Part shown: positions 1 through 8,884 of the stretch, piece after piece | Position numbering within the stretch: position 1 is the stretch's first letter | How the letters are laid out: each line of letters starts with the position of its first letter | NCBI RefSeq assembly: GCF_022664435.1 | Contig: NZ_JAKREU010000012.1 | Coordinates: 1-64,000 of the forward strand | Length of the DNA stretch: 64,000 nt | Source: Sphingomonas panni | GTDB lineage: Bacteria; Pseudomonadota; Alphaproteobacteria; Sphingomonadales; Sphingomonadaceae | Direction of reading: 5' to 3' | Position numbers and translations under genes: made by a program | The notes under the pieces: generated by a model | The model's input: the letters and a program-made list of their open reading frames with translations, nothing else | Told to the model about the DNA's origin: nothing | Database searches by the model: none

Positions 1-18
1 GCCCCGGAAGCGGCGACA

Positions 19-73
19 CCGCCATTGCCGGCCTCCGGTTCCGCTTCGCTCCACCTCCGACCGGCAATGGCGG
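19..73. repeat. 13-bp inverted repeat upstream of the Met-rich gene
   Basis: The arms CCGCCATTGCCGG (19-31) and CCGGCAATGGCGG (61-73) are perfectly complementary and 29 nt apart. They could form a hairpin ending an upstream transcript or a protein-binding dyad before the gene starting at 129. No T-run follows, so a classical terminator is not obvious. All frames across this edge are short and I cannot assign an upstream gene. Confidence 0.5.
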
Positions 74-128
74 CGGAGACGACAATGCACTAACTATCAA
101 CCCGGACCACCCGGTGGGGGCTGCTCAG

Positions 129-386
129 ATGAAGACCATGAAAGTAGCAGCCATCGCAATTGCCGCCACACTGGGCCTCGCGACCACGGCGATGGCCCAG
201 CAGTCGGGCGGGTCTACGCCGGGCATGACCGCTGAGCAGCACCGTCAGATGATGTCCGGTGGGGACCAGAAAGGGCAGGGTGGCATGATGATGAACCACG
301 CGGACATGGCCAAGATGATGGACCGCTGCGAGAAGATGATGAAGGAGATGGGCGACAAGCCCGCTGCGTCCACGACGAAGCGCTAA
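129..386 (+). CDS. Met-rich periplasmic protein, probably copper-binding
   Basis: The 85-residue product begins with a signal peptide ending in TTAMAQ, so it should be exported to the periplasm. The mature part is rich in Met and His (QMMSGG, GGMMMNHADMAKMM, MMKEMG), the composition of small Cu(I)-binding proteins of copper-resistance clusters. I chose ATG 129 because the signal peptide starts there; GTG 114 and ATG 138 are in frame, and the frame stays open to the window edge. Function is inferred from composition. A hairpin terminator follows, so it is probably last in its transcript. Confidence 0.7.
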   Translation: MKTMKVAAIAIAATLGLATTAMAQQSGGSTPGMTAEQHRQMMSGGDQKGQGGMMMNHADMAKMMDRCEKMMKEMGDKPAASTTKR

Positions 387-408
387 GATACCTTGTCGAA
401 GCGTGGAG

Positions 409-440
409 GGCGCCGCAGCATGTCTGTGGCGCCTTCTTTG
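409..440 (+). terminator. Hairpin terminator after the Met-rich gene
   Basis: GGCGCC (409-414) pairs with GGCGCC (428-433), extended by neighbouring bases, and TTCTTTG follows. It lies 22 nt after the stop codon of the Met-rich gene. Confidence 0.55.
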
Positions 441-464
441 TGTCCGGGTAGGAGAGAGCCTTAG

Positions 465-620
465 GCTTCCTTGAGCACTAGTGCCGGAGGGCCATCCCTG
501 CAGGAGAACGAGATCCTCGGGCAGGAGCGTGACATACTGAAGCGGGCGACCGCTTTTTTCGCCCGGGAGGGATTGAGGAAGCGCAGCCATGCCGGGGGCA
601 TGGCGAGAACCGAAAGGTGA
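465..620 (+). pseudogene. IS3 OrfA C-terminal remnant
   Basis: The frame reads ...ENEILGQERDILKRATAFFA..., the leucine-zipper-like tail typical of IS3 OrfA, and ends at TGA 618-620. A TAG at 462-464 closes the frame upstream and no helix-turn-helix part remains, so roughly half of the usual 90-100 residue OrfA is gone. The TGA overlaps the GTG that opens OrfB, the normal IS3 arrangement. Confidence 0.7.
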
Positions 621-1478
621 AGTTCACGCTCATCGATCGGGCGAGAAAGGATTTCCCGGTCCACCGCCTCTGCCAGGTACTCGGCGTCAGCCAGAGCGGC
701 TATTTCGCCTGGAAGGATCGCCCGGCCAGTCGGCGCCAGCGCGACGACATGGTGATGCTGGCGCATGTCCGCTCGGGGTTCGCGCTGTCGAACGGCACGT
801 ACGGCAGTCCACGCATGACGCGCGAGTTGCAGGATGATGGCTTTGCCATCGGGCGGCGTCGCACGGCGCGGCTGATGCGCGAGAACGGCCTGCGCGCCCG
901 GCAGAAGCGCCGGTTCAAACGGACGACCGACAGCGAACACGCCTGGCCGATCGCGCCGAACATCATCGACCAGGATTTCACCGCGACCGCGCCCAACCAG
1001 AAGTGGGGCGTCGACATCTCGTATGTCTGGACCAGAGAGGGGTGGCTCTATCTGGCCGTGGTCATCGACCTGTTCTCCCGTCGCGTCGTCGGCTGGGCTG
1101 TCGGCGACCGGCTGCACCGCGATCTCGCGCTGGCGGCGCTGCGCAAGGCCCTCGTCCTGCGGCGTCCGCCCCAAGGGCTCATTCATCATTCGGACCGCGG
1201 CAGCCAATATTGTTCCGTGGAGTACCAGGCCGAGCTGCGTCGCCACGGCATCCGCATCTCCATGTCCGGCAAAGGGGAATTGCTACGATAACGCGATGGT
1301 CGAGACGTTCTCCAAGACGATCAAATCCGAACTCGTCTGGCGGACGGTCTTCTACACCCGTGACCAGGCCAAGCAGGCCATTGCCCGCTATATCGATGGA
1401 TTCTACAACCCGATCCGGCGTCACTCCGCGCTCGACTACATCAGCCCCGCGCAGTTCGAACGAACCGCGTCACGCTGA
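617..1478 (+). pseudogene. IS3 OrfB transposase, frameshifted
   Basis: Residues from GTG 617 give an IS3 OrfB: an HTH_21-like start (FPVHRLCQVLGVSQSGYFAW), then the DDE integrase core (KWGVDISYVWT with the first Asp, HHSDRGSQY with the second). The frame breaks at the run AAAGGGGAATTGC near 1273-1277, where one extra G appears. The remainder (NCYDNAMVETFSKTIKSEL, carrying the catalytic Glu, to ISPAQFERTASR) continues in the +1 frame to TGA 1478. The indel lies in a short homopolymer, so a sequencing error is possible. The product would be a DDE transposase if repaired. Confidence 0.8.
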
Positions 1479-1512
1479 GCAAATGCCTCTCCACTTAAGC
1501 GGGGCAAGTCCA

Positions 1513-1682
1513 GGATAGATCGTATCCGTCAGTAAGCGGGTCCGGGCAGCACTGGCCTTGCCCAACCCAAGCCGCGTTCGGGTAACTGAATCTCGGTCGA
1601 TCTCGTTGTTTGCGATCAAGCGGCGCATCACCGTCACCAACGCCAGCAGGTCGTCATGCCTCTCTTTCAGGGTTGTGAGCAC
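1513..1682 (-). pseudogene. 5' fragment of an unrecognised gene cut by IS3
   Basis: A GTG start at 1682 preceded by GGAGGG at ideal spacing opens a frame beginning MLTTLKERHDDLLALVTVMR, a helical N-terminus that looks like real coding sequence. After about 56 codons it runs into the right end of the IS3 element at 1512 and the remaining codons are IS sequence. The helical HD-rich start faintly resembles hemerythrin-like proteins but I do not assign it. The missing 3' part is not seen on the other side of the truncated IS. Confidence 0.5.
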
Positions 1683-1812
1683 ATTTCCCTCCTCTGCCGT
1701 TCACAGCTATACTTATCTGCCCTGCTGCACTGCCTGCCGTCTATCTGGTTTCAACCGTGCGCGACCTGCATGATGCCAAAACCATAGGGTTGAACACTCC
1801 TGCGCTTGGGTA

Positions 1813-1840
1813 GCGCCGACGAGATGGTCATCGTCGGCGC
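1813..1840 (-). terminator. Stem-loop downstream of the HU gene
   Basis: GCGCCGACGA (1813-1822) and TCGTCGGCGC (1831-1840) form a perfect 10-bp stem with an 8-nt loop, just after the HU stop codon. There is no T-run, so it may act as a weak terminator or as an mRNA-stabilising hairpin. Confidence 0.5.
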
Positions 1841-1846
1841 ACCGCG

Positions 1847-2116
1847 TCAAAGCTTGTCCTTCAGCCCCTTGGCGGGCGTGAACGACACCTTCTTGGCTGC
1901 GGCGATCGTGATCGCTTCACCCGTTGCCGGGTTACGCCCCTGCCGTTCGGGACGATCCTTCACCGAGAATTTGCCGAACCCGGGGATAGCAACCTCTTCA
2001 CCCTTGGCAGCGGCATTCCTGATCGCCTCGAACACCGCGAGGACTGCTACCTTCGCGTCTGCCTCGCTGGTTTCCGTTATCGACGCCACGTCCTTGGCGA
2101 GTTCACTGATATTCAT
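1847..2116 (-). CDS. hup: HU-family DNA-binding protein
   Basis: This 89-residue protein matches the HU/IHF fold over its whole length: dimerising helices at the start (MNISELAKDVASITETSEAD), the core motif EVAIPGFGKFSVKDRPERQG at about residues 41-60, and the DNA-binding arm GRNPATGEAITIAAAKKV. HU proteins bend and compact DNA with little sequence specificity. A plasmid copy may help replication, partition or transposition on this replicon. It has its own stem-loop downstream and is divergent from the lipoprotein gene at 2280. Confidence 0.95.
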   Translation of the reverse strand: MNISELAKDVASITETSEADAKVAVLAVFEAIRNAAAKGEEVAIPGFGKFSVKDRPERQGRNPATGEAITIAAAKKVSFTPAKGLKDKL

Positions 2117-2279
2117 ACTGTTCGCGCTCCGTTTAAAACGGAGCGGACCTTACCCATCACCATCGCAGAGGCAACTGGGCGCGACGGACTATGCTACCGT
2201 GTCCCCGCCATCGATCAGACTTGCCAACCTTTCCTGTCAGCGTATGGCGTATTCCCTCCAAAATGAGGGATATTGCTCG

Positions 2280-2549
2280 ATGAAGAAGGTTTTTGCGCTC
2301 GGCGTTGCCGTTGGTCTGATGTCGCTGTCCGCTTGCAACAACACTCCGCGTGAACAGGCTGCCGATGACATCGAAGCGAACGCAGAAGCGGTCGCCGATA
2401 ACCTCGAGGATGCCGCCGACAACGTGACCAGCGAAGCAGCCGAAGCCAATCTCGAGAACGCTGCCGATGCGGTACGCGCGACCGGCGAGAACCAGGCCGA
2501 AGATATGCGCACGCACGATGCCGACACGAACCTGAAGAACGGCATCTAA
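2280..2549 (+). CDS. Small Ala/Glu-rich lipoprotein
   Basis: The 89-residue product starts MKKVFALGVAVGLMSLSAC, a signal peptide with lipobox LSAC, so it should be lipid-anchored at Cys19. The mature part is acidic, alanine-rich and helical with a repeating ANAEAVADNLEDAADN-like pattern of about 11 residues, suggesting an amphipathic or coiled-coil rod. Similar small lipoproteins occur widely in sphingomonads without known function. ATG 2280 is chosen because it opens the signal peptide. A rho-independent terminator follows. Confidence 0.75.
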   Translation: MKKVFALGVAVGLMSLSACNNTPREQAADDIEANAEAVADNLEDAADNVTSEAAEANLENAADAVRATGENQAEDMRTHDADTNLKNGI

Positions 2550-2609
2550 CCACTGCTCGCTTCGGACCAGACAGACCGATAGCTCCCACGCATGGTAAGT
2601 CGATCTGGT

Positions 2610-2650
2610 GAGGCGCTCGCAGCAATGCGGGCGCCTCTTTCTGTTTGTTG
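2610..2650 (+). terminator. Rho-independent terminator of the lipoprotein gene
   Basis: GAGGCGC (2610-2616) pairs with GCGCCTC (2631-2637) and is followed by TTTCTGTTTGTTG, a stem plus U-rich tract 60 nt after the stop codon. Confidence 0.7.
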
Positions 2651-2784
2651 TAGCTCTGCTTGTTGCTCTCACCACCCTTGATAGAGGGCGCTGCTCACCG
2701 CCCATCAGTACCGACTGACCCCGTCTGGCGGTGCCGCAGCGCGCCGCAGCGGACCCCTTGGGACTTTCCGGCATTCTAGTCGCC

Positions 2785-3030
2785 ATGAGTTATATCCGAC
2801 GAAAACGATCTACGACCTGTCCGAGTATCCGTCATCCTGCCGCCGAAGATGAAGCCCGCCGTCTCATTGCCGAATATGGCGGCACGGCGCTTCGCCTGGT
2901 CGAGAACAGGTTGGACCACCAGCTTGCCAGTGGCGATGTCGCGGCCGCGCTACACCTTGATCAGGTAAGGCGCTCGATTTCTAAGGCTAATGTCGAAAAT
3001 GACAATTTCGCCAATACGAGCGTAGCGTAA
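2785..3030 (+). CDS. Hypothetical small protein
   Basis: From ATG 2785 the frame encodes 81 residues, starting MSYIRRKRSTTCPSIRHPAA and continuing with a helical stretch EARRLIAEYGGTALRLVENR. Small proteins with an LIAEYG..A..L...R core are frequent in sphingomonads; they have no known role. There is no signal peptide or membrane segment. The SNF2 gene follows 240 nt downstream on the same strand. The assignment as a gene rests on its protein-like composition only. Confidence 0.5.
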   Translation: MSYIRRKRSTTCPSIRHPAAEDEARRLIAEYGGTALRLVENRLDHQLASGDVAAALHLDQVRRSISKANVENDNFANTSVA

Positions 3031-3266
3031 GCCACAGCGAGGGTGCCCCGGCGTTCCTGAACGCGACCGTTCCGCTTCCCGCCCGCCAGACGACCGCTCG
3101 CTCCTGTGTGATGGCAGCCGACCGGCCTTTCAGGATATGAGCGAATGGCAAAATTTGGCAAACGCGTAGAGGGCTTTGAACGACAGTTTTTGGGTCATTC
3201 AGTCATAGTCTCCAGAGGTATGGCAAACGGCATTATCTGGACGGTCAGGCTGCATCGACGCCGTAC

Positions 3267-6200
3267 ATGAACCCGCCGCGCTCGTACGGCTGGCCCGCCG
3301 TTGATGGGCAAGGTAATCTGCCGGCCATGCTGCCCGACGTTACAGACGCCATCATATCCCGCACCATCACGAACGCGCGGATGATGGGGGCGGGGCGGGA
3401 GTATTTGCGGAGCGGCCGTGTCGGGCGGCTTGAAGGTGGCGCGGACGGAGCGGTTGTTTCGGCTTCGGTAAAGGGGACGGCGCGAACACCTTACCTTGTC
3501 GAACTGCGCTTTCGACAGAATGCGAGTGTCACGACATCCTGCACGTGCCCGGTCGCGATCGGTTGCAAGCATGCCGCAGCGGTCTTGTTCGCGCTACAGG
3601 CTGCAAAAACGGCCACAAGGTACGATGCCAGCGACGCGAACCCAGGACGAAAGAGCATTACGGTCGATCATGCAGCACCACGCCAGACGGTGGAACCGCT
3701 GCCGGCAGCGCTGGCGCAATGGGCGGCAGCGATCAAGCCGCTGACCGATCGGCATGGCACCGAGCTATATCCGGTCACTCGCGCCATCCTGTATATCGTG
3801 AAGGTGCAAGTCCTCTACGGCACCGCCAGGCTGTCGAAAAAGCGGCCACTGGCATCGATGGCACCGCCCGGTTGCGCGCTGCGCCTGACGATCGAACCGG
3901 TCGATGTTACACTCGATGTCGGCGGCAGGCCGACAGGCAGCTGCACGAAGGTGTATGCGGGCAGCCTCTATCCCGGTTATGGCAGCCCGGCGTACATGAG
4001 TGACGAGGATCGCCTGATCGTTCGCCGCCTGCAACAGCGGCTCGGCGATACCGACCACGAAGGATGCCTGTGCGGGGCAGGGGGTGCCGACCTGCTAGAA
4101 CGCATCATCGCGACGGGTCGATCGCGTTGGGAGAACCCGCGCGGACCGGTGCTGCAACAGGGAGAGCAGAGGTCGGCACCACTGGGGTGGGTGCACGATG
4201 AGCTTGGCCGCACGCGGTTGTCGGTCGCTGGCATCGCGCCGAGCAGTGTCGTGACCCTGGTCGCGCCACCCGTCGTGATCGACACGATCGGCGGAACGGT
4301 CGCACCGCTCGACCTCGGCGTGCCGGGTGCGATGGCGGAACAGTTGCTACGATTACCGCCGGTCGGGCCGGAGGCGGTCGCTGGGCTGGCGGCACGGTGG
4401 CGCGATCTGGTGCCTGTACAAGTGCCGGCGCCGGAAGCGCCGGAAGTTCGCGACCTGGGCATGGTCGAGCCGGTGCCGGTGGTGTCGCTTTGCATCGATA
4501 AGGTCGCCATGCAGTCGTGGCATGGCAGCCGTTATCGCTATGGCGGCAAGACGCAGGTGCCGTGTGCGCTGGCGCGGCTGACATTCGACTATGCCGGCAC
4601 GATCGTCGGCCCCCCCGTCGACGAACAAACCCTGCTGGTCTGGGAGGGTGATGCGCTCATCCGTTTCAGTCGCGATCAGGATGCCGAGGAGGAAGCGGTC
4701 GGCCGTCTTCTGCTGGCGGGTTTGATGCCGCTTTACGACTTCGACGACGTCTACCCGAGTGCGCGGCAGGCATGGGATCACGTGCCCGACCTGCCGGCCG
4801 TCGCCGAGGACTTTACGCCCTTCCTGATCTACGAGGCAGAGATGCTGCGGGCGGAAGGCTGGCGCGTGGAAACCACGACGGACTTCCCGCTGCGGGTGAT
4901 GCCGGTGGAAGAAGGGGGCATGGCCGCTGCGGTGGTGCCGTCGGGGGTCGACTGGTTCGATATCGAACTGGGGGTGACGATCGAGGGGCAGCGCGTCGAT
5001 CTGGTGCCGGCGCTGCGGCGGATGCTGACGACGTTTGATGCGGGCGAACTGGACGCGCTGAGCCGCAGTCTTGCCGAGGCGGACGATGTGTTGCCGGTTG
5101 CGCTGGGCGACGGGCGGGTGGTGACGGTAGCGGCCGCTGCGATGTTACCGGTGCTGCGGGCGTTACTGGCGCTGGCGGCCAACGAGCCGGCGGCATCCGG
5201 CGCAGGCACCAGACCGGGGTTCTCGCGCCTCGATATCGGGCTGCTCGGCGAACTGGAGGAGACGACACCCAAACTGGCGTGGAGTGGTGCCGAGCCGCTG
5301 CGGGCGCTGGCGCGCGAACTGACGCAGTTGCAACTCGCGCCGGTATCGTTGCCGACAGGGTTCACGGCCACGCTGCGGCCGTACCAGCAGGTGGGTTTCG
5401 ACTGGCTCGAGGCGTTGGGACGGGCCGGCTTCGGCGGGCTGCTTGCCGACGACATGGGACTCGGCAAGACCGTGCAGACGCTAGCGCACATTGTGTCCCG
5501 CAAGGCGGCGAGTGCTGATCCATCCCTGGCACCGGTGCTGATTCTCGCGCCGACCTCGGTATTGCCCAACTGGCAGGCCGAAATCGCGCGCTTTGCGCCC
5601 GGTCTGTCGGTGTTGCTGCGCCATGGTGCCGCAAGGCACGGCGACGCCACGCCGATCGGCGGATACGACGTGGTGCTGACCAGCTACCCGCTGCTGGTGC
5701 GCGATGCCGACATCCTTGCCGCCGAGGCATTTTCACTGATCGTGTTCGACGAGGCGCATGTGCTCAAGAATCCGCGCACCAGCAGCCATGTCGCGGCAAA
5801 GCGGCTAAAGGCGCAGCGCCGGATCGCGCTGACCGGCACGCCGGTCGAGAACCGGCTCATCGATGCATGGGCGTTGTTCGACCTGGTCGTGCCGGGTCTG
5901 CTGGGATCGCAGCGCGACTTCCAGCGGATCTATCGCACCCCGATCGAGAAGCACGGTGACGGCGAGGTGCGCGCCCGACTGGCACGAAAGCTCAGGCCGT
6001 TCCTGCTGCGCCGGACCAAGGACGCGGTCGCGACCGATCTGCCGGCCAAGTCGGTGATGCAGGTCGCGGTCACACCAACCACGGCGCAGATGGCGCTGCA
6101 CGAGAGCCAGCGCCTCGTTATGCAGCAACGGGTGCGCGACGAGATCGCCCGCGTCGGACTGATGCGTGCCCATATCATGGTTCTGACCGCCCTGACCCGG

Positions 6201-6764
6201 CTGCGGCAGGTGTGCTGCGATCCGCGGCTGTTGCCCAACCACGGTGCAAAGCCGCCTTCGTCGGCCAAGCTCGAGCGCCTGCTCGAACTGCTCGGGGAGT
6301 TAATCCCGGAGGGGCGGCGGATCATCCTGTTCAGCCAGTTCACGTCCATGCTCGACCTCATCAAACCCGAACTGGATAAGTTCGGATATGGCTGGGTAGA
6401 GCTGACTGGAACGAGCAGGGATCGCAGGACACCGGTCGCACGGTTCCAGGCCGGCGACGTGCCGCTCATTCTCGTCAGCTTGAAGGCGGGCGGCACCGGG
6501 CTGAACCTGACAGCCGCCGACACCGTGATCCTCTACGACCCGTGGTGGAATCCGGCGGTGGAGGCGCAGGCGATCGACCGTGCGCACCGCATCGGTCAGC
6601 AAAAGCCGGTGTTCGTCTACCGCATGATCGCCAACGGCACGATCGAGGAGAAGATCCTCGACCTGCAACACCGCAAGGCCGCACTCGCCGACGCGCTGTG
6701 GAGCGACGAGGCGGCAACCTCCGCCGGATTGACGCAGGAGGACATCGACTTCCTGCTCGGGTAG
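3267..6764 (+). CDS. SWIM zinc-finger SNF2/RapA-type helicase
   Basis: This 1165-residue protein joins an N-terminal SWIM zinc finger (CTCPVAIGCKH, residues 92-102) to a C-terminal SNF2 ATPase. Walker A is DDMGLGKT near 730, the DEAH box FDEAH near 827, motif III is LTGTPVENR, and motif VI is QAIDRAHRIGQ. The middle 500 residues are the variable bacterial SNF2-associated region. Such enzymes translocate on duplex DNA and remodel protein-DNA complexes; several are parts of phage-defence systems, but no partner methylase or nuclease is adjacent here. Start 3267 lacks a good ribosome site; ATG 3327 is an alternative. It ends just before the convergent vapC-like gene. Confidence 0.9.
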   Translation: MNPPRSYGWPAVDGQGNLPAMLPDVTDAIISRTITNARMMGAGREYLRSGRVGRLEGGADGAVVSASVKGTARTPYLVELRFRQNASVTTSCTCPVAIGCKHAAAVLFALQAAKTATRYDASDANPGRKSITVDHAAPRQTVEPLPAALAQWAAAIKPLTDRHGTELYPVTRAILYIVKVQVLYGTARLSKKRPLASMAPPGCALRLTIEPVDVTLDVGGRPTGSCTKVYAGSLYPGYGSPAYMSDEDRLIVRRLQQRLGDTDHEGCLCGAGGADLLERIIATGRSRWENPRGPVLQQGEQRSAPLGWVHDELGRTRLSVAGIAPSSVVTLVAPPVVIDTIGGTVAPLDLGVPGAMAEQLLRLPPVGPEAVAGLAARWRDLVPVQVPAPEAPEVRDLGMVEPVPVVSLCIDKVAMQSWHGSRYRYGGKTQVPCALARLTFDYAGTIVGPPVDEQTLLVWEGDALIRFSRDQDAEEEAVGRLLLAGLMPLYDFDDVYPSARQAWDHVPDLPAVAEDFTPFLIYEAEMLRAEGWRVETTTDFPLRVMPVEEGGMAAAVVPSGVDWFDIELGVTIEGQRVDLVPALRRMLTTFDAGELDALSRSLAEADDVLPVALGDGRVVTVAAAAMLPVLRALLALAANEPAASGAGTRPGFSRLDIGLLGELEETTPKLAWSGAEPLRALARELTQLQLAPVSLPTGFTATLRPYQQVGFDWLEALGRAGFGGLLADDMGLGKTVQTLAHIVSRKAASADPSLAPVLILAPTSVLPNWQAEIARFAPGLSVLLRHGAARHGDATPIGGYDVVLTSYPLLVRDADILAAEAFSLIVFDEAHVLKNPRTSSHVAAKRLKAQRRIALTGTPVENRLIDAWALFDLVVPGLLGSQRDFQRIYRTPIEKHGDGEVRARLARKLRPFLLRRTKDAVATDLPAKSVMQVAVTPTTAQMALHESQRLVMQQRVRDEIARVGLMRAHIMVLTALTRLRQVCCDPRLLPNHGAKPPSSAKLERLLELLGELIPEGRRIILFSQFTSMLDLIKPELDKFGYGWVELTGTSRDRRTPVARFQAGDVPLILVSLKAGGTGLNLTAADTVILYDPWWNPAVEAQAIDRAHRIGQQKPVFVYRMIANGTIEEKILDLQHRKAALADALWSDEAATSAGLTQEDIDFLLG

Positions 6765-6790
6765 TCGGGCGAGGGTGTCCGAATGTCGAA

Positions 6791-7180
6791 TCAGGAACGG
6801 ATCAGTTCGATCCGCAGTCCTTTGACCTTCACCTTCTTCCATTCGCGATCGCCGGTGAGGGCAGGAACACCGAGTTGCATGGCCAGCGCGAGGCAGGACC
6901 GATCGCCAAGGCTACGACCGTACTGGCGCGTTTGGGCGTGCAGGCCTGCGGCCGCATAAGCCGCATCCACGTCGTGCGCGCGGACATCGAAGCGCAGTTC
7001 GTCCAGCAATTCGCGGGTGGTGGCCTCGTCGAGGCCGCTGAGCAGCAGCTCCTTGATGACCTCCTGAAGGTTGACCGCCGAGATCGCGGCACGCCCGACA
7101 TGAGGCGCGACCTTGTCAGCGCCGGGCTCATCCCGAACCAGCGCCAACACTGCGGATGCGTCGAGAACGACGGATGCCAT
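6791..7180 (-). CDS. vapC: VapC-type PIN-domain toxin
   Basis: The 129-residue protein has the PIN ribonuclease layout: VVLDASAVLALV supplies the first catalytic Asp, LQEVIKELL the conserved Glu region, RSLGDRSCLALAM the central Asp and ALTGDREWKKV the last acidic residue. VapC toxins cleave tRNA or rRNA and are held inactive by the partner antitoxin. Its ATG overlaps the stop of the antitoxin gene by one base (TAATG), so the two are translationally coupled. It probably stabilises the replicon by post-segregational killing. Confidence 0.9.
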   Translation of the reverse strand: MASVVLDASAVLALVRDEPGADKVAPHVGRAAISAVNLQEVIKELLLSGLDEATTRELLDELRFDVRAHDVDAAYAAAGLHAQTRQYGRSLGDRSCLALAMQLGVPALTGDREWKKVKVKGLRIELIRS

Positions 7181-7473
7181 TATGCGTCTCGATCCGATGC
7201 AGCGGACGTGTCCTCATCGTGATCAGCGGCGGCTTCCGCCTTCCGATCTTCCAGGAAGTCGTCGGTCGTGCGAGCATGATTGGCATGTGCTCGATAGAGT
7301 GCCTGGGCGCGTGATACGCCATGACCAATAGGGGACAGGCGCACCTGATCATCCTCGACCGTTAGGATGATCTTCGTATCGCCATGCAGACCCATCGCCT
7401 TTCGTACCGATGCCGGAAGAACCATGCGGCCATTACCGGCAACGTTGATATCTATGGATTGTGATGCCACCAT
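7180..7473 (-). CDS. vapB: AbrB-type antitoxin of the VapBC pair
   Basis: The 97-residue protein opens with a swapped-hairpin AbrB/SpoVT DNA-binding domain (NVAGNGRMVLPASVRKAMGL, residues 10-29, then KIILTVEDDQVRLSP). The acidic C-terminal half (TTDDFLEDRKAEAAADHDED) is the part expected to wrap the toxin. Antitoxins of this kind neutralise VapC and repress their own operon. The toxin gene follows with a one-base overlap. Confidence 0.88.
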   Translation of the reverse strand: MVASQSIDINVAGNGRMVLPASVRKAMGLHGDTKIILTVEDDQVRLSPIGHGVSRAQALYRAHANHARTTDDFLEDRKAEAAADHDEDTSAASDRDA

Positions 7474-7703
7474 CGTATCCCTTCCAGTTGGTAAAGATCT
7501 AGAACATGCCAGAAGAAAGAACGTGACACAACTAGGCTGTGGGAAGATGCTTCCGGGGTGTCATCATGCATATGTCAATGTGAGTATACCCGTATCGAAC
7601 GAACGACTTGAGACGTAGGTGGCGTCTAATCAGGGTTGTTTTCATAGACATTGAACAGTAGCTTCGTTGGGTCTAGAAGCTGTTCGAACAGAATGAGAGT
7701 TTG

Positions 7704-8324
7704 ATGGCGCTTTTTGGATATGCCCGTGTTTCGACGACCGATCAGGATTTGGGGATCCAGGAAGCTGCGCTGCGCGCAGCGGGGTGTCAGACGATCCGGT
7801 CGGAGAAGAAGTCCGGGTCAGGCCGTGAGGCTCGAACCGAATTGCAAATTCTGCTCGACTTCCTGCGCGAGGGCGACACGCTCGTCGTGACGCGGATCGA
7901 CCGTCTCGCACGGTCGATGAAGGACCTTCAGGATATCGTCCATGAACTGAAGGGCAGGGGGGTAGCCCTGAAGGCGACAGAACAGCCGATCGATACCCGC
8001 ACTGCCGCCGGTAAAGCGTTCCTCGATATGCTCGGCGTCTTTGCCGAGTTCGAGACGAACTTGCGCAAGGAACGGCAGGCGGAGGGGATCGCGGCTGCGA
8101 AGGCACGAGGGGTATACAAGGGCGGGAAACCGCGTATCGATCCGGAGGCGGTGCGCGCGCGCGCGGCGCAGGGCATGCGTCCGGCGCATATCGCCCGCGA
8201 ACTGGGCATTTCGCGCGGCACGGTCTATCGCTTCCTGCCTACAACAGCTCTCGAACCCGACGGTACCTTGCCACCGGAATCCGCTTTGCTGCATAGCGCT
8301 ACCACCGATGCCAATCCGTCCTGA
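7704..8324 (+). CDS. Serine resolvase/invertase
   Basis: The 206-residue protein has the resolvase catalytic domain (GYARVSTTDQDLGIQ with the nucleophilic Ser, then LVVTRIDRLARSMKDL carrying the active-site arginines), the long E-helix (LGVFAEFETNLRKERQAEGI) and a C-terminal Hin-type helix-turn-helix (HIARELGISRGTVYRFLP). It would resolve cointegrates or invert DNA at a res-like site. ATG 7704 is preferred over TTG 7701. The last 17 nt overlap the next gene in another frame. No transposase belongs to it in the neighbourhood. Confidence 0.9.
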   Translation: MALFGYARVSTTDQDLGIQEAALRAAGCQTIRSEKKSGSGREARTELQILLDFLREGDTLVVTRIDRLARSMKDLQDIVHELKGRGVALKATEQPIDTRTAAGKAFLDMLGVFAEFETNLRKERQAEGIAAAKARGVYKGGKPRIDPEAVRARAAQGMRPAHIARELGISRGTVYRFLPTTALEPDGTLPPESALLHSATTDANPS

Positions 8325-8805
8325 GCATGTTTTTCTGTACCCGATCGATTGGCGGCATATCTCCGACTTCGTTCGGTTTGTCCGTGCCAAAGGTTGCTGC
8401 GAGCATTGCGGTCGGGGACATCTGAAGCGCGTCTTCCACATGGGCGACGGACGGTGGTGGGACGCGGAACGACGCTATTGGCGGAACGGACAGGGTAGGC
8501 GGGTTCGCCGACCGACCAACGATATTCTTCACGTGGGCAAGTGGACATCGGTAGTTCTGGCGTGTGCCCATCTGCATCATGATCCAAGCGACAGTCGCTT
8601 TGAAAAGCTGGCTGCGCTTTGCCAACGATGCCACATGATCCATGACGCGCCCGAGCATCGGCGACGTCGGTGGATGAATGCCCATTTCCGTCGAGCGCTG
8701 GGCGACCTGTTCTACGGCCCCTATCCCGAACATGGTGCCGATTGGATCACGCCGACACCGGCGAGCATGCTCGACGATCCACGCCTACTTTACCTTCGGG
8801 TTTGA
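8308..8805 (+). CDS. HNH-like zinc-motif protein overlapping the resolvase gene
   Basis: A 165-residue frame opens at ATG 8308 inside the resolvase 3' end. It contains CCEHCG near residue 30, then LACAHLHHDPSD and LCQRCHMIHDAPEHRRRR. Two CxxC pairs around a His-rich centre are the pattern of HNH endonucleases with a structural zinc (C..C-H..H-C..CH). I infer a nicking or double-strand nuclease fold, but the exact family and substrate are unknown. Similar short genes are common in sphingomonad mobile regions. The overlap with the resolvase suggests co-translation. Confidence 0.65.
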   Translation: MPIRPEHVFLYPIDWRHISDFVRFVRAKGCCEHCGRGHLKRVFHMGDGRWWDAERRYWRNGQGRRVRRPTNDILHVGKWTSVVLACAHLHHDPSDSRFEKLAALCQRCHMIHDAPEHRRRRWMNAHFRRALGDLFYGPYPEHGADWITPTPASMLDDPRLLYLRV

Positions 8806-8884
8806 GCCGAGCGGCGCTGCGCTGAACTTCAGGCGGTATGCCGGCAGGTTCGTGCTATTGAGCAGGTAAGCGCTGAGGTCCTGA

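Larger units (their letters stand above)
465..1512 (+). mobile_element. IS3-family element, 5'-truncated and frameshifted
   Basis: It carries the tail of OrfA and an OrfB with the IS3 integrase fold in the usual overlapping -1 arrangement. The right end is recognisable as CCACTTAAGCGGGGCAAGTC plus CA, ending near 1512; no matching left end is visible, so the left part is lost. The element truncates a gene on the minus strand at 1513. With half of OrfA missing and OrfB frameshifted it is very unlikely to move on its own. Confidence 0.75.
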
